DNA from: Hyaloscypha bicolor E
Taxonomy: Eukaryota; Ascomycota; Leotiomycetes; Helotiales; Hyaloscyphaceae
Length of the DNA: 64,000 nucleotides
Direction of reading: 5' to 3'
Assembly: GCF_002865645.1 (NCBI RefSeq)
Contig: NW_020194517.1
Coordinates: 620,001 to 684,000 of the forward strand
The notes under the pieces were generated by a model that saw only the letters and a program-made list of their open reading frames with translations, made no database searches and was not told where the DNA came from. The position numbers were made by a program, and so were the translations under genes. Within the stretch, counting starts at the first letter, position 1. Each line of letters begins with the position of its first letter. Positions 22,287-34,153 of this stretch are shown here, in pieces.

Positions 22287-23540
22287 CCCTGAAGTGTGTT
22301 TCTACAAGTAGCAGGTTCGCCTCCACAAAACCTTGAATTCCAGCTCTCTTATTCGTTAGTACCCCGTCTTGCGGCGTCTGTGGATCCAGACAAGGCATGG
22401 GTTTATTCACCTAAGTCACCAAGTATTTCCGCACACGGTCGGACCAGCGCACCACGCTCCGGTCTTTAAGGTTCTCCTATCGAGTCACGTGCAAGCTTTT
22501 AAACCTCCGCTGGCGGAATAGCCATATTATGGGCAGCTCAGCCTACTTCTTGTCCAGACATTGAAGTAGAAGTTGGCCATGATCTCAATATAGTCTCCAA
22601 TGCCACCGATTGCAGCATCGCAATTCTGGCAGTCGACATTGGGATGTCACGGGACTGTCTAACTTGAAGAGGTTAAGAGAATAAGGACAAGCGAATGTCA
22701 AAACCATGAAGTCCGACGTCATACATTCAGACATCGGAAAGTGATCGTCCAGGATCACCGAATCGCAGCAATTCTAAGAGGCCGCCTTTTTATCTCCCCA
22801 GGGATTTCTCAATTCTTATCCATTCAATTCAGCTCTTTCGCTAGATCTCACCCTCAAAACTACAGAAAACGCCGCACAGCTATGGAAATGACGTCGGGCT
22901 CGCGAAGGTCCCCATTCTTGTGGTGGGTGGAAATGTTCTGTCTGGGGAGAAGTTTATCAGAACCCTGAGCTTGATGTACTGTGACGTTTGTGGAGGGGCG
23001 TCGAAAGAGCACCACTTTGTCACTTTGAAGTCAACGTTGAAACTCTGATTCCTTAAATCTGTGAGCAAAGCGAGCGACTATCGTTGGCCTCTAGCCAGGA
23101 AGCACTCTGGTAAAGGTGGCCACAGCGGATGAATCAAAGTTGGGCTCCGCATGTGACTCTAGAACTTTTATATGTTTTTCTAGCTAATTCAATGGCGTGG
23201 CCCGTCAAACTTGTTACTCACAGTTCGGGAACCGGTCGTGGCGGAACGACCAATCAGATTCCTTCTCCCACCTCCTAAAAGCCTCAGCCGCTCATGAATT
23301 TCCTTGGTCTGCTCATGTTGCAGTGACGATCAGCTGAGGTGCGCGTGTGCCCCTCAATTCCTAGCTGGCATAGTTAGAAATGCGGCGAGGCATACATTAG
23401 CTGTCCGATTTCCATTTCATCATTTAATTATTCTTTTGTGTTACAGCTTCGTCCTCTTCTCTTGGGTGAGTACTTTCACCAATTTACCTTGACGGATTGT
23501 ACAGATTTGGCGATCCAGAACAATTGGTACTGTTTACATC
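22287..23540. other. Intergenic region upstream of the MFS transporter
   Basis: About 1.25 kb without a supportable gene. It should include the promoter of the transporter. Several short frames on both strands show no family resemblance. Confidence 0.55.
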
Positions 23541-26255
23541 ATGGCGGTCCCTGATCACGAGAAGGAGCGGAAGGAGTCCAGCAGCGATTCCCTCAGCGGC
23601 AACACCGAAATCGAGAACACTTCCGTTAATCCTAAGGCTTCTGGTGCCGTTCCAGAAAACGTGGATGCCGACCAGCTTCGAGCAAACATCAATGCAAAAA
23701 TTGCGAACCCCTTGTCTGGCTTCACTCGTGCTCAACTAGCCCAGAAGGGAGAAGAATATGTTAGGACCAATAATGTTGGCAATGAGGAAGATATTCGGGC
23801 CTTTAGACTGGGCGCAATTCTTGCTCAGGATCCCAATCGGCACGCCGAGGTTGACGGACTTACAACGGAGGAAAGTGAGGTCTTAAGCAAGGAAATTGCC
23901 AAGAAATGGTCTCAACCTCGACTCCTCTATCTTGTGATCGTTCTCTGTTCAACTTGTGCAGCTGTGCAAGGCATGGGTGAGTCCCGCCCCTTCCAATCTT
24001 CGAATCACGGCATGATGTTTTCGGCTCCGGTGGTGGAGGTTATCCGGTTTCGATGCTTTTGACTGACCATTTTCGCAGACGAGACTGTTGTAAACGGGGG
24101 ACAAATATTTTACTCGCAACAATTTGGAATCTCTGACAAGAATAGCTCAAGAGACTCGTGGCTCGTAGGGTTGGTCAACTCAGCACCTTATCTTTGCTGC
24201 GCATTCATTGGCTGCTGGTATAGTGTCTCTTCTATGATTTCCTTAAACCTATGAGAAATCGAAGCTGATCTTTAAAGGTTGACGGTTCCCTTCAATAACT
24301 GGTTTGGCCGCCGAGGAACGATTTTCCTCACTTGTAGTTTCTCTGCTCTGGCTTGTATCTGGCAGGTATGTAATTCCGCAAGTTGATGATTCAGAAACTT
24401 CCTTCCGAGCAGAAATCACACCTTCCAAGGTGGAACTAACATTCAACGCAGGCTTTCACTGGCTCGTGGTAGGTCCTACCTTCTCAAAGTCTCAATCTCA
24501 CTTGTAGAAATGTTCAACAGCTCCTAAAACATTCTATAACCGAGAACATCTAGAAGAAGTATGCTGACTCCGATCTAGGTGGCATATGTTTATTGCCAGG
24601 TTCGCACTAGGTATTGTTTCTTCAATACTTTGTCTCTGGTTCACCGTAGATCTTATCTAATTCGACTTTTGACGGCAGGCTTCGGAATAGGACCAAAATC
24701 TGCTACTGTGCCCATCTATGCGGCTGAATGCTCCCCTCCTCAGATCCGAGGTGCTTTGGTGATGCAGTGGCAAATGTGGACTGGTCTGCCATGTCTCAAA
24801 TTTGCAGAAGAACCACACTAACTGGATGCCAGCCTTTGGAATCTTTGTCGGCTATGCATCTGATCTCGTATTCTATCATGTCCCAGACCAGCATGGAATC
24901 ACTGGCCTGAACTGGAGACTCATGCTGGGATCCGCTTGCCTGCCCGCAATAATTGTGGTCTGTTTCGTTTTCCTTTGTCCTGAGTCACCTCGTTGGTATA
25001 TGAGCAAAGGTCGACACGAAAGTGAGTAATCCAGCGCCATAATCTTGCCCCCACCCCCTCCCTATCTTCGCTTGATCAGTTACTGACCCCGACTCTTCAG
25101 AGGCATATCGGAGTATGTGTAAGCTTCGGTATAACAAGGTGCAAGCTGCTCGCGATATATTCTACATGCATGTGGGTCTCCATTTGGTTCTACCACTTGG
25201 AGCAATAGTTAACAGGAAAAGACCCTTCTCGAAGCTGAAAACCAAAGCATGATCCTGGGCAAAAGTAAGATTGCGGAACTAGTGACGGTACCTAGAAATC
25301 GTCGCGCAATGCAAGGTGAGTTCTGGCCGGAGTCGTTTCTTCAATTTTCAGAGAGCTGTGTATTGTCTACTGACCTGCTCGTCTCGACAGCATCCGAACT
25401 CGTTATGTTTATGCAACAGGTTTGTGGCATGAATCCCGTTGGGTAATATATCACTGACGATCTAGTTCTGTGGCGTCAACGTAATTGCCTATTACTCAAG
25501 CGAGATATTCCTTGAGGCGAACCTTTCCGAGATAAGTGCTCTTGGTGCTTCTCTAGGTTGGGGCGTAATCAATTTCCTCTTCGCCATCCCAGCTGTATAT
25601 ACCATCGACACTTTTGGCCGTCGCAATCTGCTCCTAACCACTTTCCCTCTCATGTCTCTGTGCTTGTTCTTTACTGGATTCAGCTTCTGGATTCCCAGTT
25701 CCTCCGAGGCTCGGATTGCCTGCGTCGCTCTTGGCCTGTACCTCTTTGGCATTGTTTGTAAGTTTCCCCTCTCCTCTCTCCGCATCACATTTTGTTAATA
25801 CTTCGTTAGACTCGCCCGGAGAAGGACCCGTTCCATTTACTTACTCTGCAGAGGCGTACCCCCTATACATTCGTCCCCTTGGGATGAGTCTTGCTACAGC
25901 AACAACTTGGTTCTTCAACTTCGTTTTGAGTGTGACTTGGCCAAGTTTGCTGAAAGCATTCAAGCCACAAGGTGCATTCGCCTGGTACGCAGTCTGGAAT
26001 ATCATTGGATTCTTTGGTGTCCTCTTTTTCGTCCCCGAGACCAAAGGCAAGACGCTGGAAGAGCTGGATCAGGTCTTCGGAGTTCGATCGCGTGACCATG
26101 CCGCATACGGATTAAGACAGCTCCAGTACTTTTTCAAAAGATACATCTTTAGGCAAGACATTGAGCCAGAGCAGCTTTATGAAAAAGATAAGGTCGAGCA
26201 TCATCCCGACAGCTTCACACAGGAACAAGTGGCGGATCAGACGACGAGAGTCTAA
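23541..26255 (+). CDS. MFS sugar transporter, 12 exons
   Basis: Plasma-membrane proton/sugar-type permease of the major facilitator superfamily; substrate not predictable. Exons 23541-23976, 24079-24217, 24278-24365, 24452-24468, 24579-24610, 24679-24783, 24833-25021, 25101-25171, 25216-25315, 25391-25419, 25466-25757 and 25810-26255 sum to 1944 bases (647 aa), all in phase. Sugar-porter signatures are present: WFGRRGT after TM2, [32 protein letters not shown] before the central loop, DTFGRRNLL after TM8 and [13 protein letters not shown] near the C-terminus. About 135 residues precede the first membrane segment ([17 protein letters not shown]). That long tail, with [16 protein letters not shown], is typical of a fungal sugar/inositol-transporter-like group. 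Three exons are only 17, 32 and 29 bases long. Confidence 0.92.
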
Positions 26256-26555
26256 GAATAGAGAGTTGTCGATGGATCTTCGGTACAAAGACATTCTGTC
26301 ACTGTTGCCTGAACATGATGGAATTGTGTTTGCGATTCCCGGAAAATTGTAATATGGAAGCTTTTGTAAGATTATAATTATGGACATCTAATATGGGTCA
26401 TTATACGCGTCAGTCCTTTCACATTCACGACCACGGTCCAAGTGGAGATGTTGATGTAATTTTCTTGGTGTTACCTCGTCTGAAGCACATCGAAAGCAAA
26501 TCCATTCCCGCCGACCTCAGAGGTCTTACGTCTTTGTTCTCACCTTGCACTTACC
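26256..26555. other. Gap between convergent MFS and Gly-rich genes
   Basis: About 300 bases of 3' flanking sequence. Nothing specific was recognised. Confidence 0.5.
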
Positions 26556-27263
26556 TCACTTGTCGCCCTTGCCCTTGCCCTCTTCCTTTGCTCCTCCGGC
26601 ACCTTGCTGTTGAGTTCTCAGGGCCGCCAGTAGGGCTGCCCTTCGGGCCCCCCTGCCGGCTGCAAAAAATCCTCCTCCAGGTCCTTGCAGCTGAGCTTGC
26701 ATCGCGGCGATCTGATTCATCCTACCGCCTACTGGAAGTCCTCCAGATCCTTGAAGTTGAGCTCTCATGGGGTTCAACCCGCCACCTATTCCTGGAAATT
26801 GGGCTTGCCTCGCTATGGTGCGATCCCTCCTGCCGCCTGATAGGAGGCCTCTCGCACCTGGCAACTGACCCCCCATGGCTTGAAGCCCTGCAGCACCAGC
26901 TCCTCCCACGGCACCTCCAGCGGCACCAGATCCTCCAACTATACTAGGTCCCGCTCCAGGCCCTCCGATTCCACCGGGCACTCTCCCAGGTCTTCCATTA
27001 GGCATTCCAGTCCCAGCCATGAGACCCTGTGATTGACCATTATTTCGCCCCAAGGGTAGGCGTCCCTGCAAGAGTCCCTCCATCGGCACCCGTCTTGGGC
27101 GGAGCATTCTTTCAGCAACATCAGAATCATCCCCCTCTCTTCCCCTCCTTCCTCTTCGGGTTCTGCCATCGCGGCCTACTGGTGGCCAAGGATCCGGCCC
27201 GCCTTGGCCATAAAATGCCCATTGTCCACCCCCACCACCAAATCCACCAACTCCTCGAGCCAT
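26556..27263 (-). CDS. Gly/Arg-rich low-complexity protein
   Basis: Single-exon frame of 235 aa from the ATG at 27263 (MARGVGGFGGGGGQW); the extended frame starts with TTG and is not used. Composition is dominated by Gly, Ala, Arg, Gln and Pro. Short internal repeats of the type AQLQGxGG and AxQAQ(L/F)xGxGG recur in the C-terminal half. The end is basic (EEGKGKGDK). No signal peptide, membrane segment or catalytic motif is visible. RGG-like and Gln/Gly repeats suggest a disordered, possibly RNA-associated protein, which is inference only. GC-rich low-complexity DNA can leave open frames by chance, so existence as a gene is likely but not certain. Confidence 0.6.
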   Translation of the reverse strand: MARGVGGFGGGGGQWAFYGQGGPDPWPPVGRDGRTRRGRRGREGDDSDVAERMLRPRRVPMEGLLQGRLPLGRNNGQSQGLMAGTGMPNGRPGRVPGGIGGPGAGPSIVGGSGAAGGAVGGAGAAGLQAMGGQLPGARGLLSGGRRDRTIARQAQFPGIGGGLNPMRAQLQGSGGLPVGGRMNQIAAMQAQLQGPGGGFFAAGRGARRAALLAALRTQQQGAGGAKEEGKGKGDK

Positions 27264-28067
27264 TTTCTGTTCCTGCGACTGCCTAACTTTGGTTTTCAAG
27301 TTGAAAGTATGTTATGAGTAATAGTCGTGACTGTTGACCGTTTTAATTTGGAAAGAGAAAGAGAAAAGGTTTTGGGCAAGGAGAATAGGCCAGAGGAATA
27401 AGTAATGGGAAAAGTGGAAGAGAAATGGAGAGATTGGAATGGAATCAAGTGAATGGGAGACACAAAGAGAGGAAAGGGTAGACTTGATTTCTGCGATGCT
27501 GTTAGGAGACAAACGGGAACATCTTGAATGATATTGCTAACATATCTGTTGTGCTGTGCCCGCTGATTCAAAGACTTCAGTCTGCAGCTTTCCCCTTTTG
27601 ACTCGCTTGAGCTTACTGCCAGACTAAGGTGCAGTTAATCTGATGACAAAAAATCCGTCAGGTAAAGTCAAAGAAGAAAAAAACCAGTGAATATGCCATT
27701 TTGTTTGACTTCAACGCTTCAAGCCTTTTCTTCAAGCAACACATCTCCTTTTAACCTTCGACTTTTAATCTTCGAAATAGGAAATCAAGAAAATTTATGC
27801 AATCTGGAATGATCGGGCCTCACATCCTATCGTCAAGAAAGATAGAATATTGAACTAAGAACTAAGAACAAGTTCCCTTGGGTATCCAAGGATATCCCTG
27901 CATGGAGGTGGATGGTACAAGGTCAATTACTTTCAAGATTAACCCAAAAAGAACCCAATGAGCTGTTCGAAAATTTATTTGCTTCCTTTCGATCATCAAG
28001 ACCAATCGCCATCCACCATCAATCACCTAAACAATAATCCACCACCATCATCTGGCTCTTTAGCATC
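27264..28067. promoter_or_regulatory. Divergent upstream region of two small genes
   Basis: About 800 bases between divergent start codons. It must hold both promoters. The 27300-27560 stretch is purine-rich on the plus strand. No named element was recognised. Confidence 0.5.
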
Positions 28068-28394
28068 ATGGCAACTCCCTCGTTCAATCGACGAGCTGCC
28101 GGTCTTAAGTCGATCGGGGCAAAGAGGTTCCTCGCTGAGGACTATGCACGTGCCCCGGGCGCACTGAAGACGCTCCTGGGCGATGAGTACATCATTGGGG
28201 ATGGCGTCAAGCTGCTGGCAAAGATGCAGGGACTCAGGCCACTAAAGCAAAATACGAAGGACAGAACCGAATCGCAATCTCAAGTCCCCCGCGAGAAGGA
28301 GAAGGAAAAGCGAGCGAAGAAGCAGAAAGAGCAGCAAAAGCGAGCAGAACAGAAGAAATTGGAGAGCGGGGAGAATAAGAACGCTGCTTTCTAG
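28068..28394 (+). CDS. Small Lys-rich protein of unknown function
   Basis: Intronless 108-aa frame from the ATG at 28068. The first half (residues 1-65) looks folded: SFNRRAAGLKSIGAKRFLAE followed by GALKTLLGDEYIIGDGVKLL. The second half is a Lys/Glu/Gln-rich helix (EKEKEKRAKKQKEQQKRAEQ) of the kind seen in nucleic-acid-associated or coiled-coil tails. There is no signal peptide or membrane segment. I do not recognise a family. Acceptance rests on a clean frame in good codon context with no competing frame. Confidence 0.6.
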   Translation: MATPSFNRRAAGLKSIGAKRFLAEDYARAPGALKTLLGDEYIIGDGVKLLAKMQGLRPLKQNTKDRTESQSQVPREKEKEKRAKKQKEQQKRAEQKKLESGENKNAAF

Positions 28395-29010
28395 TTAGCT
28401 ATGCGGGTTCATCTCTTCCGTCCACTTCCTGAGCAGATCCGAAAATCGATAGTTCCGCTATCGAGACCCAGTTTCTCAGTTCACGGCTCATCAAACACAA
28501 GCATCAGCCGTCGACGAAGCTTATGTAGGCGGGATGAATATGTGAATTGGAAAGTATGGCTACGGGGAAAGCATTTGACCGGCTGATGATGATCTGATAT
28601 AGGAAGTTTTCGTCATTCCGTGTTTGGTACTCGGCGTCATGTGAGGACACTCTGCGTGAATGAAGAGGCTTCATCAATCACGATAACGGCAGTTGCTGCC
28701 ATGATTAACATACACACTGATAACATTTAAGTTGCCGACTGCATTGTGGTTGATGAGGCGGACCTGGAGGTCTGCCAACTATCGATTCCTTCCAAGGAAG
28801 TCGGAATTGAAGCTGCTGAAGAGTTGACTGAGCTTTTTGCAATAGGGCAAGCATATTGTTCGTCATCCTTTGGGGGATCTGGATAATATCGAATGGTTAA
28901 AAAAGGGCTCGCTTCATTCGTACACTACGCAGAACACGGAGCTGATAAAGGCAACATGATTTCAGGTGAGCAAACAACTGAGGTCCCAACCACCTCCATC
29001 TCCTCAACCC
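28395..29010. other. Intergenic region
   Basis: About 600 bases between two 3' ends. A 50-codon stop-free stretch at about 28730-28890 (+) reads like protein (VADCIVVDEADLEVCQLSIP) but has no ATG, no family resemblance and no clear splice context, so it is not called. Confidence 0.45.
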
Positions 29011-29329
29011 TCATCTCAACGGTCCATGCTCCCCCTCTCCAGCTCTCTTCACACCGCTCGCAACTCTAGCAGCACCACCCTCAACTCCTTCCGCCACGTC
29101 TTTGATGCCATCACCGACTGGCTTTCCTGTCTTGCCTGTCACTCCATTAACGGTCTCTCCTACACCGCGTCCTGCTGCGCCAACGACTCCGCCGACAGTG
29201 TTGGTCACGCCGGATACGAGGTTCCTGGTGAGGGTTAGCCAGACAACGATATTGCTGAAGATGGGACAGCTACCCAGCAGTTGAAGTAACCCAAGTGACC
29301 GCTCCTGTAGCTCCTGATTTACTGGACAT
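29011..29329 (-). CDS. Small Gly/Val/Thr-rich repeat protein, 2 exons
   Basis: Exons 29329-29274 and 29224-29011 join through a 49-base intron (gtagct...ccctcaccag, ggctaac branch site) to give 89 aa. Without splicing, the main frame has no ATG. The product is MSSKSGATGAVTWVTSTAG followed by loosely repeated 11-residue units (VSGVTNTVGGV, VGETVNGVTGK, VGDGIKDVAEG, ARVASGVKRAG). This pattern, alternating G/V/T with a few charges, resembles small conserved fungal proteins of unknown function and superficially LEA-like amphipathic repeats. There is no membrane segment or signal. The hAT-like island begins only about 370 bases upstream of its start codon, so its promoter was cut or shortened by the insertion. 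Confidence 0.65.
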
Positions 29330-29702
29330 ATTGATAATTGATATTTTTACTTGCTGATATTTCAGAATGTGTGTGTAGCTGAAAAATAGAATCGTGCAGT
29401 GCAGGAATGATGAAGAGTCGTTGGGTTATCTTGTTTTGATGTGGCTGTGCTCTCCCCCCTTAATTGGGGGTCTTCTACGTCACCGCCACAAGGATCAAAA
29501 CAGGTCTTTTGCAATGTTTACATATTGACATAACAGCACTCAACTCTGATTGGAGAAGGAAACGATCGAATCATGAAAAGGAAGCAGATCGACTTGAGTA
29601 TGAGTCATTGCCCCACGTTTCCTTGGAGACGAAATGCCGGAATGTACGGAGATCAGGTAATGGATTGGCGTAGCTTGTAAGTTGTTCTCGAGAATTCAAG
29701 AA
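29330..29702. other. Flank between the small repeat protein and the transposon island
   Basis: About 370 bases of normal base composition, ending at the GACATCAT target duplication. It is the remaining upstream region of the minus-strand small gene. A 69-codon plus-strand frame here is not supported. Confidence 0.5.
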
Positions 29703-29720
29703 GACATCATTAGGGTTGGC
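29703..29720. repeat. Left target duplication and terminus of the hAT-like element
   Basis: GACATCAT at 29703-29710 followed by TAGGGTTGGC at 29711-29720. Both are matched at the far end of the island. Confidence 0.88.
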
Positions 29721-29826
29721 TGGTTGTATCGTTACCCGTAATAATATAAAAAGCTTTACCTTTACGGTATGTAAGAAGCTTTTATCATTATAGTACGTGC
29801 ACCCATATATATATAGATTAGAAGGT

Positions 29827-31187
29827 TTAATTGGCCCATTCCAGGGCGTCAAAATCGAAGCTATTCAGGAAATCGTCCACCTATACAGGGCCCTCCTGCT
29901 CCTGCCTTGCAATTATATCCTTATTAATCACTTGCTAGGCTTTAGTAATATTAATTTCCTCCCGTCTCCTCTTCCCTAGTACCAATATAGGAATTATAGA
30001 CTGAAATAAGCCTTGAAAGTACTCTGCTATTATTAAATCATTCTCTAAATTAAGTATAATATCTTATATAGTATCTTCGTCAAGTATAATTCCTATATCC
30101 TTTTATAATACCCGAATATTAATATATATAAAGAAGAGCTTATTAAGTACTTTAACTAATAATTAATTTCGTAATTTCATATAGAGGAGGTTTATAACTA
30201 AGAAGACTTATTTAGAGGCTATAGAATTCGCAGTAATATTAAGGAATTAAAGGGCAATTACGGCTAGGCTTTTATTAATAAATTACTAGTAAATTTTAGT
30301 AAAGCCTGAGAATTAGAGAATATATTACTTATATAAAGGTACTAGAATATCTTCTCATTTTCTATATATTTCTAATAATAATTTATAGGATAAAAATCAC
30401 TATTTTAGTAGATATAATTAATAAAGGCATTTACTATTTCTAAATTACTATATTTGTCTAAAAACTCGGAAATCTTTTACTAGCTTAATTATAGAAACTA
30501 ATTAAATCCAGTATGATTTTTGGGGCTAAGTAAATATACCAGGAAATAGTAAACTTGTACTTGCCTCTCAAATTAACTATTCTAACTATGGGTCTTATAA
30601 TTGAGATACTTTCGAATATTATATATAAAGGCAAAGTATATAGGATTAGCAAATTTTTTAAGATATACTCGAATTTCTATCTAATAAGAATATATTATAC
30701 TAATTATACTATAGGTTAATTCAGATATCTTTTATTTCTTATAAATAACCTTAAAAAGGTCCCTTATTTACCTTAATTTAAACTAGAAGTTCTTGCTTTA
30801 TATTAAGGCTATAACCTTCTTTATAATAGCCTTTAATTTATTAACTTATAGATTATTTATATAAAGCTTTAAAGCTCCCTCGTTTTGCAAAATAAACTAA
30901 ATTAAATAAAACTATAGCTAATTAGTTAGGGAAATTATTTAATTAGGGCTAATTCTCTAAACCTACCTATATACCCTATCTAGTATTCCCGGCAGTAATT
31001 AAAGTAATTGTTTTATTAAGTATTACTATTTGCTTTTATTATAAGATAGCTAATTAGAGTATTAATTTATACCCAAAATATAAAATAATTAATTAGAAAT
31101 CAAGCCAGAAGTTATAAAGTTTAGATAATATCTATACCTTAGCCTCTTTTTCAGGTTCTATAATATCCTTAATAATTAATTAAATTC
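29827..31187 (-). pseudogene. Degraded 3' half of the hAT-like element's gene
   Basis: Minus-strand reading gives protein-like stretches broken by RIP-type stops, for example DIILNLENDLIIAEYFQGLF, GKRRREEINITKA and VDDFLNSFDFDALEWAN, ending at a stop at 29827-29829. Together with the piece at 57577-58389 the coding span is about 2.2 kb (about 720 codons), fitting a hAT transposase. I could not identify the dimerisation domain by eye, so the family call rests on the element ends. Confidence 0.5.
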
Positions 31188-31427
31188 TATTACAAGTATA
31201 AGATCTAGGGCCTAGAAAATATAGTTAGACTATCTCTATTTCAATAATTCAAAGCTAAAGAGAGAAGAGGATCCCGAAGGAGCCTCGGATCTAAATAATT
31301 ACAAGCTATATATAGGCCCATATACTAGCTTAAGCTCGGGGTTATATATAATAATCAGGTAACTATAGATGCCTTTCTAGCTCTAGTCTAATCTCTACTA
31401 GTACCATATATTATAATAACCGTAATA
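31188..31427 (-). repeat. 3' LTR of retrotransposon D
   Basis: 240 bp, ending ...ccgtaata on the plus strand. It is 20 bp shorter than the 260-bp LTRs of element C. The missing piece lies between two copies of an agatgcct-like direct repeat that are still present in the other D LTR near 57498-57530. Confidence 0.85.
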
Positions 31428-33850
31428 TTACTTCCCTCTTTAAAATAAGCTCGTTTCCGAGCTTCAAAAGTCTCTATTAAATTTCCAAGTTACAGGTTAT
31501 ATATTAAAGGCCAGGGCCTTTTATATATAACTTTAAAGGATTTCCGTCCGTATTATATAGTTCCGGTAGTATATTATTCTTGGTATAATCTAACTAATAG
31601 GAGAGATTCTGGGATAGTCCTGGCTATTCGGGGTTCTTATTATAGAAGCTCTAAAGAGCTAGGATACTATTACTTAATAAGGAAGCAGAATACTATTCCG
31701 AATCTGGGTCCTATTCTTTTTACTAGATTCGGTACTTTAGTTTCCTATAAAGTAGTTTTACTACTTATATCTTTTAAACTTTGTATTTTATTTCCCTGTT
31801 TTATAGTTCTAATAGTAGAGGCTCCGGATTTGCTTATCCGGGAAGGGGGTTACCTGGGTTTTTATATAGCTTCTTTATATAGAATACTAGATATATTCTT
31901 ATTAATTCCGGAAGCTTGAGCCTAAAGAAATATCCTACTTATTTCAGGATTTCATATAGTTCTTTTATTTAGTAAGCTAGCTTATAGTTTAAATAATTAT
32001 TCTTCTAGTATTTAGTAATAATTTATATCTTGTCTCCTATTCCGAAGTCTACTAGTTAGTAGTATTTATTAGCTTAAGTAGTATAATATTTTTATACTTA
32101 TATTATATTCTCCTATATCTTTTATTATAATTTATAGAACCATATTACTAGGGCCTTTACTTCCTGTCTATTTAGCTCTTTTTTTGAGGTACCTAATTAT
32201 ACTTGGATTTCCTAGTTAAATAATATTTATAGTTTATAGCCCTTCTCTATAAGAAATGGGAATTAGCCTATAGTCTTATAAACCAGAGCTACCTACTAGT
32301 AGTTAATTATTATTATCTATTTGTCCCAATTATCCTAGTAGTAATTTATATAGAGATATAGCCATTAGTTAAAGTACTAGTTAATAATCTCTATCTAGCT
32401 ATTAATTTGGGAATAATTAGTAATTAATAACTTGAGCTTTATACTAATATACTTATAGAACTCGCTTTAGAAATCCGATATAAACTAGGGGCCTTAATTA
32501 GATACTATAATCTCCGGAATACTAACTTGGTAAACTATATAAGTAAGAAACAGGAGTACTAATTCTTTAGCTATTATTATATCTCGAATAGGAATTATAA
32601 TAGGGTATTTATCCAGATAATTAATAAAGATTACTATTATATTATACTTATTTCTATTCTCTAGGTACTTCTTAAAATCTACTAATATATATTACCAGAA
32701 ATAGTTAGAAACTAGTAATAAATACAAGAGCCCTAGCTTCTTATTTCTAGGGATATGAGATTATTAGTAAGTATAGTAGTTATTTCTATACTAATTAATA
32801 TCTATATCTTGGCCTGGCTAATAATAGTAGGCCTAAAAAAGCTATTAAAGCTTGGCTTATCCTGGATATCTTATTAGGGGCTATATATATATCTCCTAAA
32901 TAAGAGTAATATATAAGGGTATCTCGGGTATTATTATACTATTAGATATAAATAGTTTACTATATTATAAGAAGAGGCTGTCTTATAATATTCAAGTGTT
33001 TTTCTTCTTGTTTTTTGCCTTATTCTATAGCTTTTCTAGCTCTAGTAACTCTCGGTTCTTATTTAATAGCTTATTTACTAGCTAGATACTATTATACTAG
33101 GTTTTTTCCTGAGCCGAATTTATAAAGGCCTTAATTAGAGCTAACTAGAAATCCTATATAATATTATTATTAATCTTTTATTATAGGAGGAGAATTTGGA
33201 TTTAATAGGCTACTATTACCTTATCCTAGATAATTATATCCTTATATTTCCTATTTAGGGTATTTATTTATTTATTTAACTTGCCTGCCTAATATATAAA
33301 CTTGAAATAGTAATAGGAAAAATATTTTATCTAGTAAGCTTATCTTACTAAGAGCTTCTTTATAGTTATAAAATACTTAAGAGCTCGGTAGTTTAAATAA
33401 ATTATAAAGGGTACCTCTTATAGGCCTTCTAGCTCCGCTTATTATTCGGTTAAAGAGAGAATAATAGTAAATATTTCTTTATTATAGATATTATAATTTA
33501 ATTCTACTAATTATATAGTCTTAGAAAAGAATACTACTAGATACTAGAATTCTATCTAGGAGTCTTACTATAAGAGAATACTAGCTATAACTCTATTTAA
33601 TATATCTGTTTTAATTATAATAGAGAAATTCGGGTTATAGTAATATAGAATTAATACCGAGAATATAGCTTATTTTAGTTTAGTAAAACCTTCTTAATAC
33701 TAATTTATTTATTTAAACGGAACTTCTTTATATATTAGAACTATTAGGGGCTTTATTATATGGCTATATTCTATAATAAAGTACTAATAAAAGTTATAAA
33801 AACCTAGAAAGCCTTATATTTCTTTAACTATCTTTAGTAATTACTAGTTC
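31428..33850 (-). pseudogene. Retrotransposon D pol, downstream part (RIP-degraded)
   Basis: The minus strand matches the RNase H/integrase and 3' portions of element C. No frame exceeds 60 codons. It ends at the AGTTC target site of element B (33846-33850). Confidence 0.75.
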
Positions 33851-34153
33851 TATAATAGGTATATATAATAGTATATAGACAGGTATTAGATATTATAAAT
33901 CTAGTTTCCTATTTTAGATATAGCTTATAATCGGAATTATATAAATTATATAGGATTTCCTAATTAAGTAAAGGGCTTTATATACCTGGCTAAGTACTAG
34001 GGAATATATAGGGAGACGCTCCTAGTTTTAGAAGGGATATTAATTAGTCTCTTATTAGAATTAATTCTTGGAATTCGTTATACTTATAAGTATTATTCTA
34101 TAGCTTACTTATCTTAACTACTTATATATTACTCTACTATTATATACCTTATA
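33851..34153 (+). repeat. 5' LTR of retrotransposon B
   Basis: 303 bp starting tataatagg and ending ccttata; the canonical TG...CA ends have become TA...TA, as RIP would do. Equal in length to the LTRs at 34652, 41342 and 53652. Confidence 0.9.

Noticed and set aside
22171..22410. Open frames across both pogo-like termini reading TSIPACRKT
   Set aside because: The shared peptide at 16925-17107 and 22171-22410 is just the translated inverted repeat; it served to spot the TIRs but is not a protein family.
26393..26947. 184-codon plus-strand frame over the Gly-rich gene
   Set aside because: Leu/Pro-rich shadow of the GC-rich repeats of the minus-strand Gly/Arg gene.
12..28394. Secondary-metabolite gene cluster around the SDR, Zn2Cys6 factor and MFS transporter
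   Set aside because: These genes are spread among housekeeping genes and no backbone enzyme (PKS, NRPS, terpene cyclase) is present.
28730..28890. Stop-free protein-like stretch (VADCIVVDEADLEVCQL)
   Set aside because: No start codon, splice context or recognisable family; left as unassigned intergenic DNA.
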